The notes under the pieces are model-generated. The model was not told the origin of the DNA, searched no databases, and worked only from the letters and a program-made list of their open reading frames with translations. From Clostridioides difficile_D (GTDB lineage: Bacteria; Bacillota; Clostridia; Peptostreptococcales; Peptostreptococcaceae), in assembly GCA_945861085.1 (NCBI GenBank), contig OX244046.1, positions 2,480,001-2,544,000 of the forward strand: 64,000 bases of DNA, given 5' to 3'. Position numbers and translations under genes: made by a program. Positions 43,601 to 52,914 of the stretch are shown one piece after another (position 1 is the first letter of the stretch; every line of letters begins with the position of its first letter).

Positions 43601-44719
43601 TTAATAAAGATTTGCAAATATCTCTCTTATTTCTTCTCTACTAAGCTCTACATAATTATTAGCAAGTAATCTTTGTTGATTAGCTATTGTACTATCTGTA
43701 AATTCATCTATCTGACTTTCTACCATTCCATACTCTCTTAAAGCTTTTTTAGCAATTAATTTATTTAAAAACTTTTCTAATTCTCCATAAACATCACAAT
43801 TAGGGTCACATTCAAGAGCATCTGCTAGAATTTTTGTACACTTTGTAATTTTTCCATTAGGATTTTTTCTAGAGTACATCTTAAATACTTCAGTAAAGAA
43901 CTGATAATTTGCTTCACCATGTGCAACATGGAAAGCTCCTCCAATTGAATAAGATAAAGCATGAACTGCTGCACAACCAGCATTTCCAAAAGCAATTCCT
44001 GCATAGTTTGATGCAAGTACAAAGTCTCTAAGATGATTAAATCTCTCTTCTTCCCCTTTATCAACTATCTTTTTATATCCATCCATAATCATTTTTATAG
44101 CTTGTAAGGAATACATCTCTGTGAATGGACTTGCTTTTGGAGAAAGATAAGACTCAATAGCATGTATAAGAGCATCCACTGAGCTTGTTACAAAAAATTT
44201 ATAAGGTAATCCTTTTACTGTTTCTGGAATTAATACTGCATAATCTGCATAAGTTTCTTCTACTGCAAGACCCTTTTTAGTATGCTTAGATTTTAACTCT
44301 GCAATAGCTACATTTGTTACTTCACTACCTGTACCACATGTTGTAGGAACTACTACTAACTCTTTTACTTTTTTAGGTTCTATTTCTCCTTCAAATAAAT
44401 CAATAGATTTATCTGGAACATCAAGTGCTAGTATCTTACATATATCAACTATTGTTCCTCCTCCAAATGCAATAATTCTGTCAAAATTGTATTTCTTCAT
44501 TTCTTTTGTCATAGAATCTATCATTTCATCAGATGGTTCACCTGTTCCAAACTTTTCTTGAAAAATTAGATTTGTATCTATTCCAAGAGGCTTCATGTAT
44601 GGCTCATATATAAATTCATTAGTAATTACTAAATCATTTTTCCCTATTTTAAACTCTTCGTTAAATTCTTTGAATGTATCAAAATAAAATATTTTTGGAA
44701 CTACTCTAAGCGCTTCCAT
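43601..44719 (-). CDS. abfH: NAD-dependent 4-hydroxybutyrate dehydrogenase
   Basis: 372 residues from the ATG at 44719, six bases after GAGGGGTG. Iron-type alcohol dehydrogenase fold: FGGGTIVDICK for NAD, and metal histidines in ALIHAIESY and GAFHVAHGEANY. Length and motifs match clostridial 4-hydroxybutyrate dehydrogenases (about 371 residues). It reduces succinate semialdehyde to 4-hydroxybutyrate, re-oxidising NADH. It is last in the operon with sucD, abfD and abfT, which makes the assignment strong. Confidence 0.93.
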   Translation of the reverse strand: MEALRVVPKIFYFDTFKEFNEEFKIGKNDLVITNEFIYEPYMKPLGIDTNLIFQEKFGTGEPSDEMIDSMTKEMKKYNFDRIIAFGGGTIVDICKILALDVPDKSIDLFEGEIEPKKVKELVVVPTTCGTGSEVTNVAIAELKSKHTKKGLAVEETYADYAVLIPETVKGLPYKFFVTSSVDALIHAIESYLSPKASPFTEMYSLQAIKMIMDGYKKIVDKGEEERFNHLRDFVLASNYAGIAFGNAGCAAVHALSYSIGGAFHVAHGEANYQFFTEVFKMYSRKNPNGKITKCTKILADALECDPNCDVYGELEKFLNKLIAKKALREYGMVESQIDEFTDSTIANQQRLLANNYVELSREEIREIFANLY

Positions 44720-44738
44720 TATTAACACCCCTCTACTA

Positions 44739-46046
44739 TTAATATTTCTCCTTAAATCTTTTTTGAAATTCTGTAGCTAGATTTTCTCTTACACTTGGAT
44801 GAGCTATATTTATTAAATTTCTTGCTCTCTCTCTAAGAGATTTTCCTTTTAACTCTGCTATACCATATTCTGTTACAACATAGTCAACATCATTTCTTGA
44901 TGTTGTTATAGGTGCACCTTCATCTACAATAGAAACTATTTTTGAAATTACTGTACCATCTTTTTTTACAGTAATTGAAGGCATAGCTATAATTGCCTTT
45001 CCATCTTCTCCCATAGATACTCCACGTATAAAGTCAACTTGACCTCCAACACCACTAAATTGTCTAAGTCCCATAGCTTCTGCAACTACTTGACCCATCA
45101 AATCAACTTGTATAGCAGAATTTATAGAAACCATTTTATGTTGTTTCATTATAACTGCTGGATGATTTACATAATCTACAGGTTTTACTTCTACTGCAGG
45201 ATTATTATTCACAAAATCATATAATTTTTTCGTACCCATTAAAAAAGTAACTGTCATTTTCTCTTTATCAAAATTTTTATATTTACCATTTATAACGCCT
45301 TTTTCATAAAGAGCTAAAGTTCCATCTGAAATCATTTCTGAATGAATTCCTAAGTCTTTTTTGTCTGTTAAAAATAGCATAACTGCATCTGGAATTCCGC
45401 CAATTCCAAGTTGTAAAGTAGAACCATCTTCAATTAATGAAGCACAATTCTTGCCAATAGCTTCTTCTACTTCTCCAATCTTTGCAGGTTGTAATTCATA
45501 TAAAGGTTGTGATTTTTCCACTATATAGTCAAACTCTGATACATGGATTACTTCACCATAAGTTCTAGGAAACTGGTCATTCACTTGAACAATTACTGTT
45601 CTAGCAGTTTTAATAGCTTCATAAGTATAATCAACTGATGTTCCTAAGCTACAATACCCGTGTTCATCTGGTGGAGTTACCTGAGCTAAAACAACATCAC
45701 ATTTTAATCTCTTTTCTCTAATTAACTTTGGTACTTCATGAAAGAATACAGGTGTAAAATCACCATCTCCGTTTTCAATTGCTTTTCTTACATTTCCACT
45801 TACAAACATTGGATTTACTCTAAAATGAGCTTCCATTCCCTTAGCAGTATATCCACCACTACCTAAGCTTACCATATGTTTAATCTCAACATCTTTATAT
45901 TGTTCAGCATTTTCAATCATAGCCTCTACTAGTGCAGGAGGTTCACCTACACAATGTGCAAGTACTACAGTATCTCCATTTTTAATCTGCTTTACAGCTT
46001 CTGTAGCACTACATAATTTACTTTGATACAATTCTTGCCAACTCAA
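44739..46046 (-). CDS. abfT: 4-hydroxybutyrate CoA-transferase
   Basis: 435 residues from the TTG at 46046, which follows GGGGGG by six bases and gives the start SWQELYQSKL, as in known AbfT proteins. A longer frame to 46097 overlaps the upstream gene and was rejected. Family I CoA-transferase motifs include LAHCVGEPPAL, HSEMISDGTLALYEKG, FSGVGGQVDFIRG and YVVTEYGIAELKG. It moves CoA from acetyl-CoA to 4-hydroxybutyrate, supplying substrate for AbfD. It lies between the small Cys protein and abfH. Confidence 0.93.
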   Translation of the reverse strand: MSWQELYQSKLCSATEAVKQIKNGDTVVLAHCVGEPPALVEAMIENAEQYKDVEIKHMVSLGSGGYTAKGMEAHFRVNPMFVSGNVRKAIENGDGDFTPVFFHEVPKLIREKRLKCDVVLAQVTPPDEHGYCSLGTSVDYTYEAIKTARTVIVQVNDQFPRTYGEVIHVSEFDYIVEKSQPLYELQPAKIGEVEEAIGKNCASLIEDGSTLQLGIGGIPDAVMLFLTDKKDLGIHSEMISDGTLALYEKGVINGKYKNFDKEKMTVTFLMGTKKLYDFVNNNPAVEVKPVDYVNHPAVIMKQHKMVSINSAIQVDLMGQVVAEAMGLRQFSGVGGQVDFIRGVSMGEDGKAIIAMPSITVKKDGTVISKIVSIVDEGAPITTSRNDVDYVVTEYGIAELKGKSLRERARNLINIAHPSVRENLATEFQKRFKEKY

Positions 46047-46071
46047 TGAAATCCCCCCATTTAGCTCTTTT

Positions 46072-46347
46072 TTAAGTTTCACAAATTGCTGATTCAATTA
46101 TATTTATAACTCTTTCTATATGGCTAAAATCCCACATCTTAATACATTCATTTTTCACTTTATATTGTTGGTAGGATGCGCATAAAGTTGCGCATCCTCC
46201 AATTATAAGTAGCAAATCATACTTTACATCCTCTTTTGCTATACTAAAATCTACTCTACCATTGAAGTGCTCTTTGATTATTGTAAGAGCCTTCCCTCTT
46301 TCGTATCTAGGGTTACAGCCCCCACAAAATCTAACTCCACAGGTCAT
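46072..46347 (-). CDS. Small Cys-rich protein in the 4-hydroxybutyrate operon
   Basis: 91 residues with six or so cysteines. The N-terminus is MTCGVRFCGGCNPRYERGKA, a CxxxxxxCxxC arrangement with an NPRY motif. Later comes YDLLLIIGGCATLCASYQQY. No signal peptide or membrane segment. I do not recognise an established function; a redox or iron-sulfur role is possible from the cysteines. It sits between abfD and abfT, with GGAG before the ATG and its own clear coding pattern, so it is probably part of the operon. It could help assemble or protect the oxygen-sensitive cluster of AbfD. That is speculation. Confidence 0.8.
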   Translation of the reverse strand: MTCGVRFCGGCNPRYERGKALTIIKEHFNGRVDFSIAKEDVKYDLLLIIGGCATLCASYQQYKVKNECIKMWDFSHIERVINIIESAICET

Positions 46348-46481
46348 GTGTAAATTCTCCTTATAAAAAATTTCTTGATTTAACTAAAAACCACTATAAT
46401 TTTATAATTATCTCTTATACTCCATATTTTTTCATTAATTAATACATGTCGATACATATTTCCCTTTTATATATCAACTTT

Positions 46482-47978
46482 TTATAAATTTAAAGCTTCC
46501 TCTTTTTTTATCCCTGCAATCGTCTTAGCTAATTCTTTCTTTTGATTTATATTTCCTTGTCTTGAAATCATTATTCTTTGGGCTTGTGGTGAACCTGCAC
46601 CATGCATTGACTCAGTTCTATAGCCAACAGCAGCTGAACCAAGGCATATATTTTCTAAGAATCTTAATATTCTCATTCTTTCTTCTGTTGAAGCCACTGA
46701 AGAAGCTTTAAAATACTTGTTACATACTTCGCCAATAGTCATTCCGCTTGTTCCAACTTTAAGGTCTGATTTAAAGTCTTTTTCTGAAGGCATAGTAACC
46801 ATAAGCCCTCCAGCTATATCTTCTGCAAGTCTTACTATTTCATAAGGAAATCTAGTTACATTTTGTTTACATACATTTGCAAGAAGTAAATCTATTTGAT
46901 AGTTTCCAGCTTCTGTCTTGTGACCTTCTGATGAACATGCTATACCACAACAATATAAGCTTTCATTAAGGTGAGTCATTTCTATTAGTTTATCTTTTAT
47001 ATGTGAAGCTTTATTTGCTCCATTATAATCAGCTGCTAAAGCTGCTGCTCCTATTATTACATCACCTACTCCTACTTTACATCCACCATAACTTTGTCTA
47101 TGGTATCCTGCAAATCTTTCTACTAACATGCCAGAGAAATCCCATTCTCCACATAAGAAAATTCTATCATTTGGAACAAATACATTGTCAAATACTACTA
47201 AAGCTTCTTGACCTCCAAATTCCTTATTTCCTAAATCAACATCTGCACCTTCTTCTAATTTTCTAGTATCGCAAGATTGTCTTCCATAAATCATAAACAC
47301 TCCTTCAGCATCTGAAGGAACTGCAAATGATACAGCATAGTCTTTATCTGCTTCAGTCATGCTTATAGTAGGCATTATAAGGTGTTCATGTGAGTTTATT
47401 GAACCAGTTTGATGTGCCTTTGCTCCTCTTACAATTATCCCATCTTCTCTTCTTTCTACTATATGAAGAAACATATCTGGGTCAGGTTGAGCACTAGGTG
47501 ATAAACTTCTATCTCCTTTAGGGTCAGTCATAGCCCCATCAACTACTAAATCGTTTTCTTGTATATAAGTTAAGTATTTTACAAAATTATCATGATAATT
47601 AGTTCCATGGGCTTTATCACATTCAAATGTTGTTGAATACACTGCATTAAATGCATCCATACCAACACATCTTTGGAAACAAGAAGCTGTTTTTTGACCA
47701 CATAATCTTTGCATTTTTACTTTTTTTATCAAATCATCAGTACTTTGATGAAGATGACCAAATCTATTTATTTTTTCACCTGTAATATTTGAAGTAACTG
47801 TCATTAAATCTGCATATTCTGGGTCATGAGCTAAATCATAAGTTGCTGCTACACAATTTATAGATGGTCTAATCATAGGATGGTCAACCCAATTCTTAAC
47901 CTCCTCACCAAACATATAAACTTTAGTATTTAACTTTCTCAAACTTTCAATATATTGAGCTCCTGTCATTAATGCCAT
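46482..47978 (-). CDS. abfD: 4-hydroxybutyryl-CoA dehydratase / vinylacetyl-CoA isomerase
   Basis: 498 residues. The [4Fe-4S] cluster ligands known for the Clostridium aminobutyricum enzyme (C99, C103, H292, C299) appear here as C100 and C104 in TASCFQRCVGMD and H293 and C300 in GYHRQSYGGC, a shift of one. The fold is that of FAD-containing acyl-CoA dehydrogenases. It dehydrates 4-hydroxybutyryl-CoA to crotonyl-CoA by a radical route and is oxygen-sensitive. AAGGAGTGG precedes the ATG. It is the central enzyme of the operon, feeding butyrate formation. Confidence 0.96.
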   Translation of the reverse strand: MALMTGAQYIESLRKLNTKVYMFGEEVKNWVDHPMIRPSINCVAATYDLAHDPEYADLMTVTSNITGEKINRFGHLHQSTDDLIKKVKMQRLCGQKTASCFQRCVGMDAFNAVYSTTFECDKAHGTNYHDNFVKYLTYIQENDLVVDGAMTDPKGDRSLSPSAQPDPDMFLHIVERREDGIIVRGAKAHQTGSINSHEHLIMPTISMTEADKDYAVSFAVPSDAEGVFMIYGRQSCDTRKLEEGADVDLGNKEFGGQEALVVFDNVFVPNDRIFLCGEWDFSGMLVERFAGYHRQSYGGCKVGVGDVIIGAAALAADYNGANKASHIKDKLIEMTHLNESLYCCGIACSSEGHKTEAGNYQIDLLLANVCKQNVTRFPYEIVRLAEDIAGGLMVTMPSEKDFKSDLKVGTSGMTIGEVCNKYFKASSVASTEERMRILRFLENICLGSAAVGYRTESMHGAGSPQAQRIMISRQGNINQKKELAKTIAGIKKEEALNL

Positions 47979-48098
47979 AATAAAACCACTCCTTCTCTTT
48001 TATAAGATTTTTTATTTTAAATTATAATACTTCCTTGTTTTAACTGTATCTTAATATCTTAAATTTGTCTTAATATTTTAAATATTGTAACATAAATT

Positions 48099-49490
48099 TT
48101 ATCCCCAAAGCTCTTCATCTGTAGGAACTTCATTTTCTGGCATATAATAAGCAATCCTAGAAATATTAATTAAATGTTTATAATCAAGATTTTCAGAAAT
48201 ACTGTTATTTCCCCAAGACCCACATCCTAGAGTATTAGTAGGTGCAAGACCATTGAAGAAACTTCCTCCAGCACTAGTAGCACAGCATTGATTAATAACA
48301 AATCTTGATACTTCTATATTTTCTCCTGCATATTCTATATTCTTAACTGTATTTGAATGTATAGATACACTATGCCCTTTTCCTTCTACATTTAGATTTG
48401 CTTTTGCAATAGCTACACCTTCTTCAAAGCTTTTATACTTGTATGCAGATATAACCGGACACATTTTTTCTTTTGCAATGATATCCTCTTCTCCTGGTCC
48501 ATCAGCCTCTATTACTATTATTTTTGTATCTTCTGGTATCTCAACACCTGCAATTTTTGCAATTGTATGAACTGATTGACCTACAGCATCTTTATTCATA
48601 GATTTATTTACAAACATAGCATTTCTAAAAGCCTCTTTTTGTGCTTTATCTCTAACTATGAAACCTTTATTATTTTTAAATTCATCCATTATTTTATCAA
48701 ACATTTCTTCTGCTACAATCACTGATTGCTCACCTGAACAAATTATACCATTATCAAAAATTCTTCCTGCTATGATTTTAGGTACTGCTTCTTTAATATC
48801 TACATCTCTATCTATGATACATTGAACATTTCCTGCCCCTACTCCAAGTGCTGGCTTTCCACTTGAGTATGCAGCTTTTACCATTCCCATTCCTCCAGTA
48901 GCAATTACTACATCTGCTGATGAGATTAAATTTCTTGTATTTTCTCTTGATTGTTGGTCAAGTATTTGTATTAAATTTTCTGGTGCTCCTATTTTTTCTA
49001 ATTCTTCATTAATCATCTCAACAGTTTTTGTACTACATTTAATTGCTTTATGGTGTGGTGTGATAATGATTGCATTTCTTCCTTTAAGTGCAAACATTGC
49101 ATTACTCATAGGCGTAACAATTGGATTTGTACAAGGAGTTATTGCCGCTACTACTCCAACTGGTTTAGCTACCTTTGTTATTCCAGTTTCTCTATCTATA
49201 TCAATTATACCAACTGACTTTTTATCTTTTAGGTTGTTATATATAACTTTTGCTTTACTTTTATTTTTAGCTACCTTATCTTCATATACTCCCATTCCAG
49301 TTTCTTCTACAGCAAGTTTAGCTAAGTATTCAGCATTATAATACACTACTTTTCCAACTATTTTTACTATTTTATCCACTTGTTCTTGAGTATAACATTC
49401 AAACTCTCTTTGAGCTTTTCTAGCTCTTTCAATATAACCATTAATGTATTCCTTACTTAAATCTTCAAAGTTCTCTATTGCTTTTTCCAT
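48099..49490 (-). CDS. sucD: CoA-acylating succinate-semialdehyde dehydrogenase
   Basis: 463 residues of the aldehyde dehydrogenase superfamily, CoA-acylating branch. The catalytic cysteine is C251 in NGIICSGEQSVIV, and AAITPCTNPIVTPM lies in the cofactor region. It reduces succinyl-CoA to succinate semialdehyde with NAD(P)H. It is placed between cat1 and abfD, as in Clostridium kluyveri-type pathways. GGAGG precedes the ATG. Confidence 0.94.
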   Translation of the reverse strand: MEKAIENFEDLSKEYINGYIERARKAQREFECYTQEQVDKIVKIVGKVVYYNAEYLAKLAVEETGMGVYEDKVAKNKSKAKVIYNNLKDKKSVGIIDIDRETGITKVAKPVGVVAAITPCTNPIVTPMSNAMFALKGRNAIIITPHHKAIKCSTKTVEMINEELEKIGAPENLIQILDQQSRENTRNLISSADVVIATGGMGMVKAAYSSGKPALGVGAGNVQCIIDRDVDIKEAVPKIIAGRIFDNGIICSGEQSVIVAEEMFDKIMDEFKNNKGFIVRDKAQKEAFRNAMFVNKSMNKDAVGQSVHTIAKIAGVEIPEDTKIIVIEADGPGEEDIIAKEKMCPVISAYKYKSFEEGVAIAKANLNVEGKGHSVSIHSNTVKNIEYAGENIEVSRFVINQCCATSAGGSFFNGLAPTNTLGCGSWGNNSISENLDYKHLINISRIAYYMPENEVPTDEELWG

Positions 49491-49521
49491 TTTAAATCTA
49501 CCTCCAATTTATTAAATATTT

Positions 49522-51066
49522 TTATAATGCACTTTTAAAAGTTTCAGACTTTTTCATTGTACCTGTACTCATAAAATTACTATGCCATGATAAAGCTTCA
49601 TCCAATATATGAGGTGTTTGTTTTGCTCCACTTTGACAGGCTCTATTTAAATAATCCCTAAGTTGTTCTTTATAATCTGGATGAGCACAATTTTCTATTA
49701 TTTTTATAGCTCTTTCTCTAGGTGCAAGACCTCTTAAATCAGCATACCCCTGTTCTGTTACAATTACCATTACATCATGTTCAGTGTGGTCTACGTGAGA
49801 TACCATAGGTACTATTGATGATATATCCCCATTTTTTGCAATTGACTCAGTACTAAATATAGTTATTGCTCCATTTCTAGCAAAATCACCAGAACCACCA
49901 ATCCCATTCATCATCTTTGATCCCATTATATGAGTAGAATTTACATTTCCATAAATATCAACTTCAATTGCAGTATTCATTGCAATTACACCAATTCTTC
50001 TGGCTATTTCTGGATTGTTACTAATTTCTTGAGGTCTTAATATAATCTTATCCTTAAAGAAATCAATATCATTTTCAAATTTTATTAGACCTTCTGGTGA
50101 TGGACTTACAGACGTAGTAGATGCCATTGTAACTTTACCCATTCTTATTAAATCCAACATAGAATCCTGTACAACCTCTGTATAACAAGTTAGATTTTCA
50201 AATTCAGATTCACATAATCCATATAATACTGCATTTGCTACACTTCCTACACCAGATTGAAGTGGAAGTAGATTCTTTGACAATCTACCTGACTTTACTT
50301 CTTCTTTTAAAAAAGCAATAATATTATTTGATATTTTTTTTGAAGCTTCATCTACAATACCCAATGGACGTGTTTTATCCTGCATATTAGTTATTACTAT
50401 TCCTGCAATCTTATTCAAGCCACAAGGTATATATGTCGTTCCAATTCTATCTTTAGGATGGTTTATTTCTATTGGTTTTCTGTTTGGTGGATTTTCAGTA
50501 ATATATATATCTGCCATTCCTTCCATTTCCATTGGTTTTGCAAGATTTATCTCTATTATTACTTTATCTGCACTTTTTATAAAAGATGGTGAATTCCCTA
50601 TACCACTAGTTGGTATAATATCCCCATTTTCAGTTATTGCAAGTGCTTCTACTATAGCTACATCTACTTTAGGTATAGTTCCATAATTTAAAAATTGAGT
50701 AGAATGACTTAGATGCATATCTATATAATCAACAACACCTTTATTAATATTGTTTCTAAGTATTGAATTAGTTTGATAAGGAAGTCTTCTTTTAATTATA
50801 CCTGCTTCTGACCATGCTCCATCAACTTCTGGACCTAGAGATGCTCCTGAATATACAGTTAATTTTATCTTTTCTCCATTTTTAGCTCTCTCTGAAACTG
50901 CTAGTGGCACTGCCTTTGGATACCCAGAAGGTGTAAATCCACTAAGCCCAACAACCATCCCATCTTCTATAATTTTAGCAGCCTCATCTGCATCCATGAT
51001 TAAATCACACAATGCTTTATTTCTTAATCTTTCACTTAAGTCTTCAAATACGACTCCATTATTCAT
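49522..51066 (-). CDS. cat1: Succinyl-CoA:acetate/acyl-CoA CoA-transferase
   Basis: 514 residues of the acetyl-CoA hydrolase/CoA-transferase family. Motifs: GLSGFTPSGYPKAVP, LPLQSGVGSVANAVL, GIGGSGDFARNGA, and VTEQGYADLRGLAPRERA with the likely catalytic glutamate region. It activates succinate using a CoA donor, opening the reductive route to 4-hydroxybutyrate. Thirty-one bases separate it from sucD. GGGGGG precedes the ATG. Confidence 0.93.
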   Translation of the reverse strand: MNNGVVFEDLSERLRNKALCDLIMDADEAAKIIEDGMVVGLSGFTPSGYPKAVPLAVSERAKNGEKIKLTVYSGASLGPEVDGAWSEAGIIKRRLPYQTNSILRNNINKGVVDYIDMHLSHSTQFLNYGTIPKVDVAIVEALAITENGDIIPTSGIGNSPSFIKSADKVIIEINLAKPMEMEGMADIYITENPPNRKPIEINHPKDRIGTTYIPCGLNKIAGIVITNMQDKTRPLGIVDEASKKISNNIIAFLKEEVKSGRLSKNLLPLQSGVGSVANAVLYGLCESEFENLTCYTEVVQDSMLDLIRMGKVTMASTTSVSPSPEGLIKFENDIDFFKDKIILRPQEISNNPEIARRIGVIAMNTAIEVDIYGNVNSTHIMGSKMMNGIGGSGDFARNGAITIFSTESIAKNGDISSIVPMVSHVDHTEHDVMVIVTEQGYADLRGLAPRERAIKIIENCAHPDYKEQLRDYLNRACQSGAKQTPHILDEALSWHSNFMSTGTMKKSETFKSAL

Positions 51067-51092
51067 AAATATCCCCCCATATAAAATCTTAT

Positions 51093-52478
51093 TTACATTG
51101 GAAGTTTGTGTAAAACTATAACCAATATAACTTTAGTTAACAATGCAAATGGATACGTGGCACCATATCCTGCTGCTGGGTCATCACTATCAAGAGCATC
51201 AACAGCAGCTCCAAGTCCTGGTGTTGATGTCATACCACCACATACAGCTCCGGATAGTAAAATCCAATTTAGTTTAAATATATATTTACCAACTAAGAAT
51301 CCTATCATCATAGCTGTGATACCTACTGCTATTGCTACTAAAGCTAGATGCATACCAGATGTCATAATTGAATCAACTACTTTCCCACCATATCTTAACC
51401 CAACTATTGCTAAGAAAAATACTAGACCTATTTGCTTTAAAATATTTAAAACCTTTTCTTCCATTCTGAAATTTACTACCCCTATCTTACCGATATATCC
51501 AAGAATTAGAGATACAATTAGTGAACCCCCTGTTGCTCCTAGTGTGAAGTACCCTAGCGGCCCCATAAACACATGTATTCCTCCAACTAAGTATCCAGCC
51601 AAACATGTCAAGAAAAATGTTATTGTGTTAAATGGAACTTCTGGTATCGTTTTACCAGCAACACTATCTCTTGCTTCCTTCATTTCCTTCTCGTACTTTC
51701 TTCTTTCTTCTTTAAGGTCCATCCTAAATATTTTTGGAAGAAAATTTACACCTAGGATTACTATTAAAACTCCAAAAGGATATGCAACTGCATGACCTAT
51801 ACCAACACCAGCTTCAGCGTATGCAATATACTTATCTATTTGCTCTTGAGTCAGTGATGTCGTTGTGTTCACATCTAATTTTCCTTCTGGGTCAACTACC
51901 TTTAAAATCTCTTTTTTATCTTCTATTGAAGCTTTTTCAAATTCTTTTGATACATCTTCTGCATGTTTACCAGCTGTTTCTAAAGCAGCGGCTAATCCAG
52001 GTGAACTTGTCAATGCTCCTGTGTAAACACCAGAAACTTCATAAGCGCTACTTCCTTTATCACTTGATAGTAAAGTCATCGCATAAGTCATAGAGCCACC
52101 TATGAAAGTTATAAGAACTCCTAAAACTACAAATCTTGCTCCATACTTCTTTAATACAGCTTTCATATCTTTTGCTGCCAATAAACCAACTGCTGCAACA
52201 AATATTATTAAAAAGAAATCAAAGAAGTCAGGAGAAATAATTCCATTCCCCATCATTACAGTTGCTGCCTTATATCCCGCTGCTGTTTCTCCTTTTGCTA
52301 TTGTTGAATTGCCCAAGCTATATGCAAGCCATCCAATAAACAATCCTGTAAATAATGCTCCTGATACCCCAAAATTAAACTTCCCAAATTTAATTTTTCC
52401 AAATAAAATTCCTGTAATTACGGCAGCAAACATAAGGACAAAAGGATTCATTAAAAAATCCATTAATTCAAACTTCAC
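51093..52478 (-). CDS. AspT/YidE-family transporter, probable succinate carrier
   Basis: About 461 residues from the GTG at 52478, seven bases after AGGGAG; the ATG at 52496 lacks a ribosome binding site. Ten or so membrane helices in two halves, each with a family motif: SGVYTGALTSSPGLAAALE and SGAVCGGMTSTPGLGAAVDA. This duplicated TSTPGL-type motif marks the aspartate:alanine exchanger family. As first gene of the succinate operon it most likely imports succinate or exchanges it for a product. Work in C. difficile has linked succinate use to this locus. The substrate assignment from sequence alone remains inference. Confidence 0.83.
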   Translation of the reverse strand: MKFELMDFLMNPFVLMFAAVITGILFGKIKFGKFNFGVSGALFTGLFIGWLAYSLGNSTIAKGETAAGYKAATVMMGNGIISPDFFDFFLIIFVAAVGLLAAKDMKAVLKKYGARFVVLGVLITFIGGSMTYAMTLLSSDKGSSAYEVSGVYTGALTSSPGLAAALETAGKHAEDVSKEFEKASIEDKKEILKVVDPEGKLDVNTTTSLTQEQIDKYIAYAEAGVGIGHAVAYPFGVLIVILGVNFLPKIFRMDLKEERRKYEKEMKEARDSVAGKTIPEVPFNTITFFLTCLAGYLVGGIHVFMGPLGYFTLGATGGSLIVSLILGYIGKIGVVNFRMEEKVLNILKQIGLVFFLAIVGLRYGGKVVDSIMTSGMHLALVAIAVGITAMMIGFLVGKYIFKLNWILLSGAVCGGMTSTPGLGAAVDALDSDDPAAGYGATYPFALLTKVILVIVLHKLPM

Positions 52479-52499
52479 CAAATCACTCCCTTTCATTTT

Positions 52500-52517
52500 T
52501 TGTTATTAAATTAACAA
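52500..52517. promoter_or_regulatory. Rex-like operator 1, succinate operon
   Basis: TTGTTATTAAATTAACAA matches the clostridial Rex consensus TTGTTAA-N4-TTAACAA except at position 7. Rex is a repressor released by a high NADH/NAD ratio, which suits an NADH-consuming pathway. Confidence 0.75.
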
Positions 52518-52562
52518 TTATTAGTAAAAAATATATCTCTCCCTTCTTTATAAAATCCTATT

Positions 52563-52580
52563 TTGTTATTAAATTAACAT
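52563..52580. promoter_or_regulatory. Rex-like operator 2, succinate operon
   Basis: TTGTTATTAAATTAACAT repeats the first site with one change at the last base. The two sites are 63 bases apart (six helical turns). A weaker half-site TTGTTAATTTAATAA lies at 52750-52764. Confidence 0.7.
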
Positions 52581-52914
52581 TTCTATTTAAAAAAATTTCC
52601 TTTTTCTATTATTAGTCTTTTTTGTTACAATTTAGTTAATAATTAAATTGTATAAATACTAATTATTTTCAAATAGTTAAATTTTTAATATTTGTTGATA
52701 TAACTATGTTTTAGATGACTTATCACTAAATTACGTTAGCTGTTATCTTTTGTTAATTTAATAATAGCACTATTCTTAATAGATTGAAAATATCAAAAAC
52801 TTATGATATGATAGTTTAAAACTATTCTATTTTTTTACAATAATATACAAAACTTATATTGTTGTTAATTATATACTTGTCACTAATTACATAAATGAAA
52901 GGAGTTATTATCCA

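Larger units (their letters stand above)
52479..52914. other. Divergent control region, succinate operon and LysR gene
   Basis: About 436 bases with two Rex-like sites, one half-site, and a palindrome CAATTTA...TAAATTG at about 52629-52650 near the middle. LysR-type sites (T-N11-A) could be among the many AT repeats, but none stands out. I could not fix the promoters. Confidence 0.55.

Noticed and set aside
46047..46097. Longer start for the 4-hydroxybutyrate CoA-transferase
   Set aside because: It would overlap the upstream Cys-rich gene. The TTG at 46046 has an excellent ribosome binding site and gives the known family N-terminus.
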